In this document: positions 56,415 through 64,000 of the stretch, piece after piece
How positions within the stretch are numbered: position 1 is the stretch's first letter
Layout of the letters: the number at the start of each line of letters is the position of its first letter
Origin: Pseudoalteromonas amylolytica
Lineage (GTDB): Bacteria; Pseudomonadota; Gammaproteobacteria; Enterobacterales; Alteromonadaceae
Direction of reading: 5' to 3'
Assembly: GCF_001854605.1 (NCBI RefSeq)
Contig: NZ_MKJU01000006.1
Location: 186,001 to 250,000 of the forward strand
DNA: 64,000 nucleotides
Notes under the pieces: generated by a model
Told to the model about the DNA's origin: nothing
The model's database searches: none
The model's input: the letters and a program-made list of their open reading frames with translations, nothing else
Program-made: the position numbers and the translations under genes

Positions 56415-57356
56415 ATGGTTAAACCTCGTATAATACTACACATAGGTCTGCCCAAAACTGCAACTTCAACTTTACAGCAATATATTTTTCCTAAACTTGA
56501 TTTAGTGTATTTAGGTGTAAAGCAGCCTAGAGAGCAGTACCAAGAGCCACTTTACAATGAAGTAATGGACTATATCTGTTCAAAAGAGCCTGAAGGCAAA
56601 CAGTTAGAAGTAGTTAAAAGTCAAGTAAAAGACTTTCTTGAGAAAAGCAGTAAAACACTACTTCTTTCTGAGGAAATGTTAGTTGTTGACGAAGGTAATA
56701 TTAACTGGCAAACCAAGCTTAATCGGCTAGCTTCTATCTTTCATGATTTTGATGTTGAGTTATTAGTTACTGTAAGGGAGCCAATTAAAGCGGCTTTTTC
56801 CTTCTATGTTGAGCTATTTAACAATGTTAAATATGAATTCCCAGATTTCAGTACATTTTTATTGAACTCTAATAAAGCGAAAATATATAACTATAAGTAT
56901 CTTGATGAAGTTATTATGAATAACTTTCCTAAGTCGAGAGTGAAGTACATTCCCTTCGAGTTGATTAAAAGTGAATCTATTTATCTTAAAGAAGTTTTTG
57001 ACTTTTTAGATGTAGAGTCGAAAGAAAGCTTTAGTCTAGTTGACTCAAATTACAAAAAAAAGACAGAGAAAGGGGTTCAATCGTCCCCGAAGACACTCGG
57101 TAATATTTTCTATAATTTTACCCAAACTTCCTTATATAGGCACCTTTCAAAGCTTAGCTTTTTAAAGAAGGCATTAAGGCCACTTATACTGCCGTTACTA
57201 AAAATTAAGCTATCAGCAGGTGAAACTGTGCCCTTTCCTAGTGACAGTGAAATTAAAGAGTATGAAATACTATTTAATGAGTCAGGAGAGTACTTGTTCA
57301 CAAAGGTTGGTATTGACTATAGGGAAGTTGTAAAGGCTTCTCGTAAAGGGGATTAA
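56415..57356 (+). CDS. PAPS-dependent sulfotransferase-like protein (first)
   Basis: A 313-residue protein with the 5'-phosphosulfate-binding loop HIGLPKTATSTLQQ (about residues 9-21) and the 3'-phosphate-binding segment VTVREPIKAAFSFY (about 117-130) of the Sulfotransfer family. It would transfer sulfate from PAPS to a sugar hydroxyl. It lies one base after fdtB and seven before wzx, fully inside the capsule operon. Similar folds bind other nucleotides, so sulfation is likely but not certain. Confidence 0.75.
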   Translation: MVKPRIILHIGLPKTATSTLQQYIFPKLDLVYLGVKQPREQYQEPLYNEVMDYICSKEPEGKQLEVVKSQVKDFLEKSSKTLLLSEEMLVVDEGNINWQTKLNRLASIFHDFDVELLVTVREPIKAAFSFYVELFNNVKYEFPDFSTFLLNSNKAKIYNYKYLDEVIMNNFPKSRVKYIPFELIKSESIYLKEVFDFLDVESKESFSLVDSNYKKKTEKGVQSSPKTLGNIFYNFTQTSLYRHLSKLSFLKKALRPLILPLLKIKLSAGETVPFPSDSEIKEYEILFNESGEYLFTKVGIDYREVVKASRKGD

Positions 57357-57363
57357 TAGGTCG

Positions 57364-58671
57364 ATGAATATGCTTCAGGCTTTTGTTATTCGATTTGCAG
57401 GGATGGGGTTGTCGTTATTGACGATATTTATCCTATCGAATAACTATGGCGCTGAGTGGGTTGGCTATTATTCGTTCCTCTTTAGTGTAACTAACTTACT
57501 GTTTATACTAGGAAGCTTCGGATTCAGTCAGTACATTCTAAGAGAGTCTGCTGTTTTTCATGTTTCTAAAAGGCATGGAGAGGTAATATCACTTGTATTG
57601 AAGTTTACATTTCTATACTTGCTTTTTTTGTCTTTGCTTTTCTCGCTAGTATTGCTTTTCGATTTTAAAGTTGAAGCTTTGAAAGGGACTGAAAATTATA
57701 AAGTGTTTTTGGCTGCTTTTTTTGTTGGCTCTGTAGTTGCTATTTCTAATGCTCTCAAAGGTTTTTCTCGTTTCTCTATAGGTATGTTTTTTCAAGATGT
57801 CGCTATTCAGCTGATTATGTTTATTACCGTAGTGGTATTTTTAATTTTAAGCATTAATGAATTAGAGCTTCTGGGAAATGGGTACTTAATAGCATCCGCT
57901 TGTATCTTTTTGACAGTGTTTTGCTACTTTTTTATGAGCTACTACACTAACAGCAGCTTAAAGAGCTCGCTACTAGATGTAGCTAAAAAGTCGCTGCCTT
58001 TCTATGTTTTAACGCTGGTCGCTTATGGCAATAGTTCGATAGATGTACTGATGCTGGGCTTTCTAACGGATGCAAAAGCGGTTGGGCAGTACGTTGTTGC
58101 ATCTAAATTGGCACTTCTTATTGGTATGTTGCTTATTATTTCAAACAATGTAATTGCACCAAAGCTAACACAATATTTTGCTAAAGGTAACGTTGAGAAG
58201 TTTGAGTTGTTAATACAGAGGAGCTCTTTCTACTTAGGGGGAGGGGCCATAGGATTGTACCTTATACTGGCTTTTAGCCTAGAGTACATACTAGGTTGGT
58301 TTTCAAGTGATCTGAAAAATATCGATATCCTAGTGCATATTCTATGCGTTGGACAACTGGTCAATGTTTTATTTGGGCCTGTCGGTTATGCACTGGTGGC
58401 TTCTGGTGATGTTAAAAGGTTTAGTGCTTACTCAGGTCTTTCACTAATGACCAATGTGTTGTGCAATTCGTTTTTGATACCTTTGTATGGTATAACAGGG
58501 GCCGCAATTGCTACAGCTGCTAGCTTATGCCTGCAAAATATAATGTGTCTAATCCTAATTAGGAAGAAATTTGGTTTTTACTCTTTTGAAATTTGGCTTA
58601 GTTACAAAAAAATGGGTTTAGAGGCTAAGAGAGCAGTTGAATTGGTAAAAAATAAGTTTTCATATGTTTAA
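57364..58671 (+). CDS. wzx: Wzx-like lipid-linked oligosaccharide flippase
   Basis: A 435-residue inner-membrane protein with about 12 membrane segments and the general pattern of the MATE/MOP superfamily, for example GSFGFSQYILRES near the N-terminus and GNSSIDVLMLGFLTDAKAVGQYVVASKLA in separate parts of the middle helices. It would flip undecaprenyl-PP-linked repeat units to the periplasm. Between two sulfotransferase genes; overlaps the second by eight bases. Confidence 0.85.
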   Translation: MNMLQAFVIRFAGMGLSLLTIFILSNNYGAEWVGYYSFLFSVTNLLFILGSFGFSQYILRESAVFHVSKRHGEVISLVLKFTFLYLLFLSLLFSLVLLFDFKVEALKGTENYKVFLAAFFVGSVVAISNALKGFSRFSIGMFFQDVAIQLIMFITVVVFLILSINELELLGNGYLIASACIFLTVFCYFFMSYYTNSSLKSSLLDVAKKSLPFYVLTLVAYGNSSIDVLMLGFLTDAKAVGQYVVASKLALLIGMLLIISNNVIAPKLTQYFAKGNVEKFELLIQRSSFYLGGGAIGLYLILAFSLEYILGWFSSDLKNIDILVHILCVGQLVNVLFGPVGYALVASGDVKRFSAYSGLSLMTNVLCNSFLIPLYGITGAAIATAASLCLQNIMCLILIRKKFGFYSFEIWLSYKKMGLEAKRAVELVKNKFSYV

Positions 58672-59650
58672 AGTATTAAAGGATATAATTAAAAAGCAAT
58701 TTATATTATTGCTAAGAGTAAAAAACTGGTTTTTAGGAGGGCTGCGTAAGTTAGATAGTTATTGTGCAAAACCAGTTCCCAGTGAAGCTAATGTTGTATT
58801 TATTATTGGTGTTCCTCGTTCTGGTACTACGTTACTCTATCAAGTTTTAGTAGACAGCCTAGACTTTACTTATATCAATAACTTTATCGAAAAATTTTAT
58901 GCGTTGCCTAATACCTCCTTTTGGCTTAGTAGAAAATTCATTAAATATTATAGTAGTTCATTCGAGTCTGCATTTGGGGATACTTCTCGCGATGGCCTTG
59001 GTGCGCCTTGTCAGGGGATAAGCTTTTGGTACAAATGGTTCTCTAAAAATCAAATAGTACACGCACAAGGCTTACATGATGTTGACGAAAAGCTTATGAG
59101 AGAGATGACTAAAACGATTGCGAGTATAACTGATCGAGCTGGGAAGCCTCTTTTAGTCAAGCAGTTATCATTTGGTCAAAAGTTGGAAGTTATACATCAT
59201 TACTTCCCTAATGCAAAATACATCTATTTAGAAAGAGACTTATTGGAAGTAGCTCAATCAATCTACAATGCAATGGATAGAAACGGAGTTGGTGAGGGCG
59301 CGATGTGGGGTGGACAGTTTAAAGGCTATGAAAAGTACTTGAAACTAAAGAAAACTAAAATGATACCGCATCAGGTTATAGGTTTAAAAAAGGGAATTGA
59401 AGAGGGTCTAAATCGCATACCAAAAAATCAGATAATGAAAGTTCATTATGAAGACTTGTGTATAAATACTCAAGACGTAGCTCAGAGAATAGCTAATTTT
59501 ACAGGGCAAAGCTTTTGCCAAAATAAATCAATTTATAAAAATATAAAATATTCCAAAAAAGTGGGTATACCCATTGAAGATTATAATGAAATGATTTTGG
59601 AATTTCACAATTTAAATGAGTGTAAAAATGTCGAAAATCCGAATAGTTGA
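58664..59650 (+). CDS. Sulfotransferase-like protein (second)
   Basis: A 328-residue sulfotransferase-fold protein. The 5'-phosphosulfate loop IIGVPRSGTTLLYQ sits near residues 47-60 and a 3'-phosphate segment YLERDLLEVAQSIYNA near 187. The N-terminal 30 residues are basic and hydrophobic and may attach it to the membrane. It differs from the first sulfotransferase in both motifs, so it is not a recent duplicate and may modify a different position. Its end overlaps the acyltransferase-like gene by 23 bp. Confidence 0.75.
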   Translation: MFKVLKDIIKKQFILLLRVKNWFLGGLRKLDSYCAKPVPSEANVVFIIGVPRSGTTLLYQVLVDSLDFTYINNFIEKFYALPNTSFWLSRKFIKYYSSSFESAFGDTSRDGLGAPCQGISFWYKWFSKNQIVHAQGLHDVDEKLMREMTKTIASITDRAGKPLLVKQLSFGQKLEVIHHYFPNAKYIYLERDLLEVAQSIYNAMDRNGVGEGAMWGGQFKGYEKYLKLKKTKMIPHQVIGLKKGIEEGLNRIPKNQIMKVHYEDLCINTQDVAQRIANFTGQSFCQNKSIYKNIKYSKKVGIPIEDYNEMILEFHNLNECKNVENPNS

Positions 59651-60608
59651 GTATAGCCCTGAAGCTGCCACAGAGTGGTCAAGCTTTGTTCAGAGTTCTA
59701 GGAATGGAATGTTTCTATTTGAAAGAGATTTCATGGATTATCATAGCGATCGTTTTGCTGATTTTTCTTTGATGATCTATGAAGGAACTCGTTTACTTGC
59801 GGTGTTACCTTTGAATAGGGTTGGCTCAGAGGTATATAGCCATGGTGGTCTTACGTTTGGGGGCATGGTTTTTGAAAATAAAATGTCTTCAAGTAAGATG
59901 ATTGAGGTGTTTTTAGAAGTATCATCTTTCTTACTATCTAAAGGGCTGGATAAACTGACTTATAAAGCTATACCGCACATTTACCATTCGATGCCAAGCC
60001 AAGAGGATCTATACTGTTTGACCTTGATGGGGGCAAATTTGGTTCGTAGAGAACTATCTTCTGTAATTGATTACAGAGATGTCGCAAGTATGTCTACAAA
60101 CAGAAAGCGTATCCTGAAGAAGTCGCATAAATACCCAATTGAAGTTGTGAAGAGCCAAAGTTTTGAGCGATATTGGCTGTTGCTAGAGAGTGTTGTATCA
60201 AAATATGGTGTGCGTCCGACTCATACTCATGATGAAATAAAGCTCCTCGCAGCTCGTTTTCCAAATAGTATCCATTTATACGAAGCTGAGCTCGATGGTG
60301 AGTTACAAGCAGGGGTTGTAGTATTTGACAATAAACATGTTGTTCATACTCAATACCTAGCGACGTCAGAGAGTGGCAAGGAGAATGGAGCATTAGATTT
60401 GATTCTCTCTAAGTTAATATCTGAATATCAGGGAGAGCGTCGCTATTTCAGTTTTGGTATTTCAACCGAAAATGCAGGTCAGTATTTAAACATGGGCTTA
60501 GTTAGACAAAAAGAAGGATTCGGGGCAAGAACTATAGTGCATGATACTTATGAGGTTAGTCTGGATACTGCTAAGCTCAAATTGGAGGCTTTTAGTGAGC
60601 AAGTATAA
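59628..60608 (+). CDS. GNAT/FemAB-like acyltransferase
   Basis: A 326-residue protein of the GNAT/FemAB type (Acetyltransf_6-like), with LLAVLPLNRVG, THTHDEIKLLA and ALDLILSKLI in the expected second-half fold. ATG 59628 is preferred over 59616 because GAG lies seven bases upstream. Such enzymes attach acyl groups or amino acids to amino sugars. It may N-acylate the 3-amino sugar, since no ordinary FdtC is present (inference). Overlaps both neighbours. Confidence 0.65.
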   Translation: MSKIRIVEYSPEAATEWSSFVQSSRNGMFLFERDFMDYHSDRFADFSLMIYEGTRLLAVLPLNRVGSEVYSHGGLTFGGMVFENKMSSSKMIEVFLEVSSFLLSKGLDKLTYKAIPHIYHSMPSQEDLYCLTLMGANLVRRELSSVIDYRDVASMSTNRKRILKKSHKYPIEVVKSQSFERYWLLLESVVSKYGVRPTHTHDEIKLLAARFPNSIHLYEAELDGELQAGVVVFDNKHVVHTQYLATSESGKENGALDLILSKLISEYQGERRYFSFGISTENAGQYLNMGLVRQKEGFGARTIVHDTYEVSLDTAKLKLEAFSEQV

Positions 60609-61533
60609 TCAAGCGCCACTCGTATCCGTTTTAATTATCTCTTATAACCAAGAAGATTTTATTGCAGAAGCAATCGAAAGTGCTGTGAAACAGGACTATG
60701 ACAACTTGGAAGTAATCGTTGCGGATGATGGTTCAACTGATAGAACGGTAGAGATAATTCAGCAATATGCTGAGCAATATCCAAAAAGAGTTGTTCCAAT
60801 AGTAAACGTCGAAAATTTAGGGATCACCGGAAATAGTAATAGAGGCCTTGCTATTTGTAAAGGTAAGTATATTGCTTTTCAGGGGGGCGACGACGTACTA
60901 TTGCCTGGAAAAATCAGTACACAGGTGCAGTGGTTAGAAGCTGACCCAAAAAGGGTGCTATGCTACCATGATATGGATGTCTTTCTTTCAGAGACAAATG
61001 AGACCTTGTATTATCAATCACATATATGCAAATATCATGACGGTGGGGCTGAACTGATCATTAAATATGGGACCTATTTTGGTGCAACTACAGTGATGGT
61101 TAGGGCACCTAAGCAGCAAGTTATTTTTGACTCAAAGATAAAGATTGCTTCTGATTGGCTATATTGGTTTGAAGTGGTAGAAAATCAAGGGGGAAAAATA
61201 GGGCGTGTAGATGGTGTATTAGCACGTTACCGTAGGCATAGAAATAATATAACAAATAATACTTCTCACATATTAGAAGAAGCAATGTCTACCCTTAACA
61301 CTATAGACAGAAAGTACCCTCAGTATCACAACCTTGTTCAGCATAAAAAATCAGAGATTTATTTTATAGATGCCTATCAATCACTATGTAGAGGTGAGCT
61401 GTTCGCAGTGTTTCGCTCAGTTTTTAAATCTCTTTGTATAAGTAGAGGGGTGTGGATTAGTCCTTTTAAGCTTATTTTTAACAAGCTTTATAGTACTAAA
61501 GTATCCCAGCAGCTGAGAGGGGTGAAAAAGTAA
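60595..61533 (+). CDS. Family 2 glycosyltransferase
   Basis: A 312-residue GT-A enzyme with PLVSVLIISYNQEDFI, VIVADDGSTDRT and FQGGDDVLLPGK (DxD-like). GTG 60595 is chosen because GGAGG lies six bases upstream; the longer frame has no ribosome site. It overlaps the preceding gene by 14 bp. Adds one sugar of the repeat unit; specificity unknown. Confidence 0.88.
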   Translation: MSKYNQAPLVSVLIISYNQEDFIAEAIESAVKQDYDNLEVIVADDGSTDRTVEIIQQYAEQYPKRVVPIVNVENLGITGNSNRGLAICKGKYIAFQGGDDVLLPGKISTQVQWLEADPKRVLCYHDMDVFLSETNETLYYQSHICKYHDGGAELIIKYGTYFGATTVMVRAPKQQVIFDSKIKIASDWLYWFEVVENQGGKIGRVDGVLARYRRHRNNITNNTSHILEEAMSTLNTIDRKYPQYHNLVQHKKSEIYFIDAYQSLCRGELFAVFRSVFKSLCISRGVWISPFKLIFNKLYSTKVSQQLRGVKK

Positions 61534-61538
61534 ACTCT

Positions 61539-62720
61539 ATGGTCTTTAGTTCTAAGGCTAGGATTGCGCTTGTAATTTTATCTATTTTCTCTGTTGTACT
61601 ACTAAATAGAGCAATGGTTTATATTGACTTGGCTGCATTTATTTTAATAATTAATGCAATAGCTTTTCGTCATGTTAAAGTTGATAAATTTGTTGCTAGC
61701 TTAGTTGTGATATTGCTGAGCTTCTTCATATACTCGACAATAGTCACAATGATATATGGGTTTCAAGAAGTAATATGGCCCATGAAGTTCTTTAGAACGG
61801 CTGCTGTTGTGTTTTTATTATATTACTTGTTTATTAATATAAAAGGGGTAATGTCGTATGAAATGTTTCAGTGGGTCATTATATATATTGTCGCCTTCCA
61901 CTCTGTCTTGATTTATCTTTTAATATCGTCTGGTGAGCTCAGAGATATGGTCTATGGCTTTACTGGTTATACTCCTCGAGGTCCTGGGTGGAGTCGCTCT
62001 CCAGGCGTGACACAAAGTTACAATGCGACCACCATAGTACATTTAGCGGCTCTATTTCTCTTAGTTAGACTAGAATCCAGCACGCTCGTAAAAAGGCTTT
62101 TATTCTTAGCTATCATTCTTCCGTCACTGTTTTTTTTAGGAAGGACGATGACGTATATTGGAATTATGCTGATATTGTTAGTTTTAGCTAAAAAAGAACC
62201 TATAAAGGCTATGTTAATTTCCATTGGTATTATATCTCTTGTGACTCTAATAATGGAGATGGAATTTGAGAGTGATAGTACAATGTCACATATAGCCTTT
62301 AATATTAGTCATGCCGTTGAGCCCGTAATGTTAATTGGATCGGAAACTGGTGTTGATAATTATGCATCGAGTGTTTTATCTAAACACGTTTATTTTAGCG
62401 ATGATATAGAGGTACTGCTTTTCGGGAACTCAATGAGTGGGCATATGGGAGTGCTTAGCGCCAAAGAGGGAGAAACAGACTCAGACATTGGAGTTATCAA
62501 TAGTATTAATGCTAATGGCATTTTTATTACTCTATTTATGTATTTAACGTATGCTTATTTTATATATGCTTCTCGTAGAGGAGATTGGCAAAGTGTGAGT
62601 TTTATAGCCGTGTTATGCGTTGTTCTAACAATGAAAGAAACAGGCTTTTTTACATCGCATGCAACGCCGCTACTGCTCCTGCTTGTTTACTATCAACGAT
62701 CAATTAGCAAGGAAACCTGA
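61539..62720 (+). CDS. wzy: Wzy-like polysaccharide polymerase
   Basis: A 393-residue inner-membrane protein with about ten segments and a periplasmic loop with YTPRGPGWSRSPGVTQSYNA near residues 145-165, in the position of Wzy catalytic loops. It would polymerise the repeat units flipped by Wzx. Weakly conserved family; assigned by topology and context between two glycosyltransferase genes. Its last base touches the next ATG. Confidence 0.8.
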   Translation: MVFSSKARIALVILSIFSVVLLNRAMVYIDLAAFILIINAIAFRHVKVDKFVASLVVILLSFFIYSTIVTMIYGFQEVIWPMKFFRTAAVVFLLYYLFINIKGVMSYEMFQWVIIYIVAFHSVLIYLLISSGELRDMVYGFTGYTPRGPGWSRSPGVTQSYNATTIVHLAALFLLVRLESSTLVKRLLFLAIILPSLFFLGRTMTYIGIMLILLVLAKKEPIKAMLISIGIISLVTLIMEMEFESDSTMSHIAFNISHAVEPVMLIGSETGVDNYASSVLSKHVYFSDDIEVLLFGNSMSGHMGVLSAKEGETDSDIGVINSINANGIFITLFMYLTYAYFIYASRRGDWQSVSFIAVLCVVLTMKETGFFTSHATPLLLLLVYYQRSISKET

Positions 62721-63835
62721 TGAAAGTAGTGCATGTGATCATTGGGTTAAACCTTGGAGGGGCCGAAACTGCATTGTTTCGTTTAATCACATCTCAGCAT
62801 AATGAAGACATTGAGCATGTCGTTATCTCGTTAACTGATTTGGGCTATTATGGACAAAAGTTTGCTCAGAATGGTATTAAAGTGTACTCCCTAGGAAAAA
62901 AAGGGAAATTGAATGTAATCCTGATATCTATCAAGCTTTTTAAGTTATTGCGAAGGTTAGAGGTCGATGTTGTTCAAACATGGATGTACCATTCTGATTT
63001 GCTGGGAGGACTGGTAGCAAGGCTAGCACGCGTCAAAAAGGTATTTTGGGGAGTTAGGTGTACATATGTTCCTCAAGGTAGCAAAGGCACCTATTTACTT
63101 ATGAAATCGTGTGCTTTGCTTTCAGGCTTTATTCCTAACAAAGTCATATGTGTAGCAAAAGCAGCCCAACGTAGCCACGTGAAGTATGGTTACAATAAAA
63201 AGAACATGATAGTTATTCCAAACGGATTTAATGTCGAATACGATAATGTTAGTCAAATCACTTACCCCCCTCAAACTAATAATGCGTATAGAAAACTTTG
63301 GGCTGATAAAGTTACTATCGGCTGTGTTGGGCGGTTTCATCCAGATAAGGGAATTGATGTTCTGGTTCAAGCAGCGAAACAGTTAACTGATAGGGCGGAT
63401 AATGTCCATTTCGTTTTGGCGGGACTGGGGTGTGACAAAGCCAACGAAGAGTTGAGAACATTACTGGAGAAACTTCAACTTCAAGAGCACTTCACATTAT
63501 TAGGTCAGATAAATGATGTACCTGAACTCCTAAGTGCCATCGATATTTATTGTATGCCGTCACGCACTGAGGGTTTTCCAAATGGACTAGGTGAAGGAAT
63601 GGCCATGGGTCTACCATGTGTTGCAACTGATGCCGGGGATGCACAGTATCTTGCCGGTGATGCTTTTAAAGTTGTAAAAACCAATTCAGCCGATGAATTG
63701 GCAAATGCGCTTCTTAAATTATTAAAAATGACTCCCAAAGAAAGAGATAAAATTGGTGCTTTGTGCTTTGAGCGTGTAAGCAAGCATTTTTCTCAACGTG
63801 TCGTCGTCGAACAGTATAGCAAAATATATAAATAG
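62720..63835 (+). CDS. Family 4 glycosyltransferase
   Basis: A 371-residue GT-B retaining enzyme. GLNLGGAETAL is at the N-terminus, IPNGFN and VGRFHPDKGIDVL lead the donor domain, and the E-x7-E signature region PSRTEGFPNGLGEGMAMGLP lies near residue 277. The ATG overlaps the wzy stop. Donor and acceptor cannot be predicted. Confidence 0.9.
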   Translation: MKVVHVIIGLNLGGAETALFRLITSQHNEDIEHVVISLTDLGYYGQKFAQNGIKVYSLGKKGKLNVILISIKLFKLLRRLEVDVVQTWMYHSDLLGGLVARLARVKKVFWGVRCTYVPQGSKGTYLLMKSCALLSGFIPNKVICVAKAAQRSHVKYGYNKKNMIVIPNGFNVEYDNVSQITYPPQTNNAYRKLWADKVTIGCVGRFHPDKGIDVLVQAAKQLTDRADNVHFVLAGLGCDKANEELRTLLEKLQLQEHFTLLGQINDVPELLSAIDIYCMPSRTEGFPNGLGEGMAMGLPCVATDAGDAQYLAGDAFKVVKTNSADELANALLKLLKMTPKERDKIGALCFERVSKHFSQRVVVEQYSKIYK

Positions 63836-63886
63836 CAGTATTTTGCGCTTTCTAAATTAACCTAGCGATAATAATAGAGTATAGAT

Positions 63887-64000
63887 ATGTGTGGTTTTTC
63901 AGGGTTTTATGATAGCTCTCACCAATTAAATGATTATGAACAACAGTTACAACGAATGGGGGAGGCGATTATTCATCGAGGACCTGATGATGGAGGTATC
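63887..64000 (+). CDS. AsnB-type glutamine-dependent amidotransferase (3' end outside window)
   Basis: Only the first 38 codons are present. The chain begins MCGFSGFYD, where Cys2 is the N-terminal nucleophile of class II glutaminases, and has IHRGPDDGGI, the substrate-binding region of asparagine synthase-like enzymes. In polysaccharide loci such genes amidate uronic acids (WbpS-like). With TviB/TviC upstream, a UDP-GalNAcA-derived amide is possible (inference). Confidence 0.85.
   Translation, partial: MCGFSGFYDSSHQLNDYEQQLQRMGEAIIHRGPDDGGI

Noticed and set aside
1..64000. CRISPR array, prophage or plasmid functions
   Set aside because: No regularly spaced repeats, integrase, phage structural or replication-initiator genes were seen.

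Overview
The window looks like chromosome of a marine gammaproteobacterium of the Alteromonadales, most probably Pseudoalteromonas. Support comes from the division and cell-wall gene order, the lpxC-dciA-secA-mutT junction, the chitin-sugar genes with NagR-type operators, the roughly 40% GC content and the RfaH/JUMPStart polysaccharide locus. The genus is inferred from gene content; no search was run.

Layout. (1) 1-10.8 kb: the distal dcw cluster (mraY partial, murD, ftsW, murG, murC, ddlB, ftsQ, ftsA, ftsZ) and then lpxC, nearly all with overlapping or touching reading frames. (2) 10.8-14.9 kb: dciA (minus strand), secA with its own promoter and leader, and mutT. (3) 15-21.4 kb: an M13 metallopeptidase lipoprotein, then a GH20 chitobiase and a NagP-type GlcNAc permease, the latter two each preceded by a near-palindromic NagR-type operator. 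(4) 21.5-23.5 kb: tRNA-His, an MscS channel and a DUF481 outer-membrane protein.

(5) 23.6-38.9 kb is the most unusual part. It holds an 881-residue multi-SLBB export protein, then a 594-residue, very abundantly expressed-looking secreted protein that is a candidate S-layer subunit (Slr4-like). A DsbA-like lipoprotein follows, then one compact operon of eleven type II secretion-like genes in the non-canonical order G-E-F-H-I-J-K-L-M-C-D. No prepilin peptidase or gspN lies nearby. I read this as a dedicated surface-protein export locus; the link between secretion system and cargo is inference from position.

(6) 39-42.5 kb, minus strand: a small glycan set (wzz, a frameshifted GT2 remnant, a GT26 transferase and a polymerase/ligase-like membrane protein). 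(7) 42.9-64 kb, plus strand: wecA, ugd and rfaH. After a 572-bp leader carrying a JUMPStart/ops element comes a Wzx/Wzy-type capsule or exopolysaccharide operon: wza-wzb-wzc, tviB-tviC (UDP-HexNAc uronic acid), rfbB-rfbA-fdtA-fdtB (dTDP-3-amino-3,6-dideoxyhexose), two sulfotransferases, wzx, an acyltransferase-like gene, two glycosyltransferases, wzy and the start of an asnB-type amidotransferase. The predicted product is an acidic polymer with amino sugars, uronic acids that may be amidated, and possibly sulfate groups. RfaH, encoded immediately upstream, probably keeps polymerase processive through this >17 kb operon.
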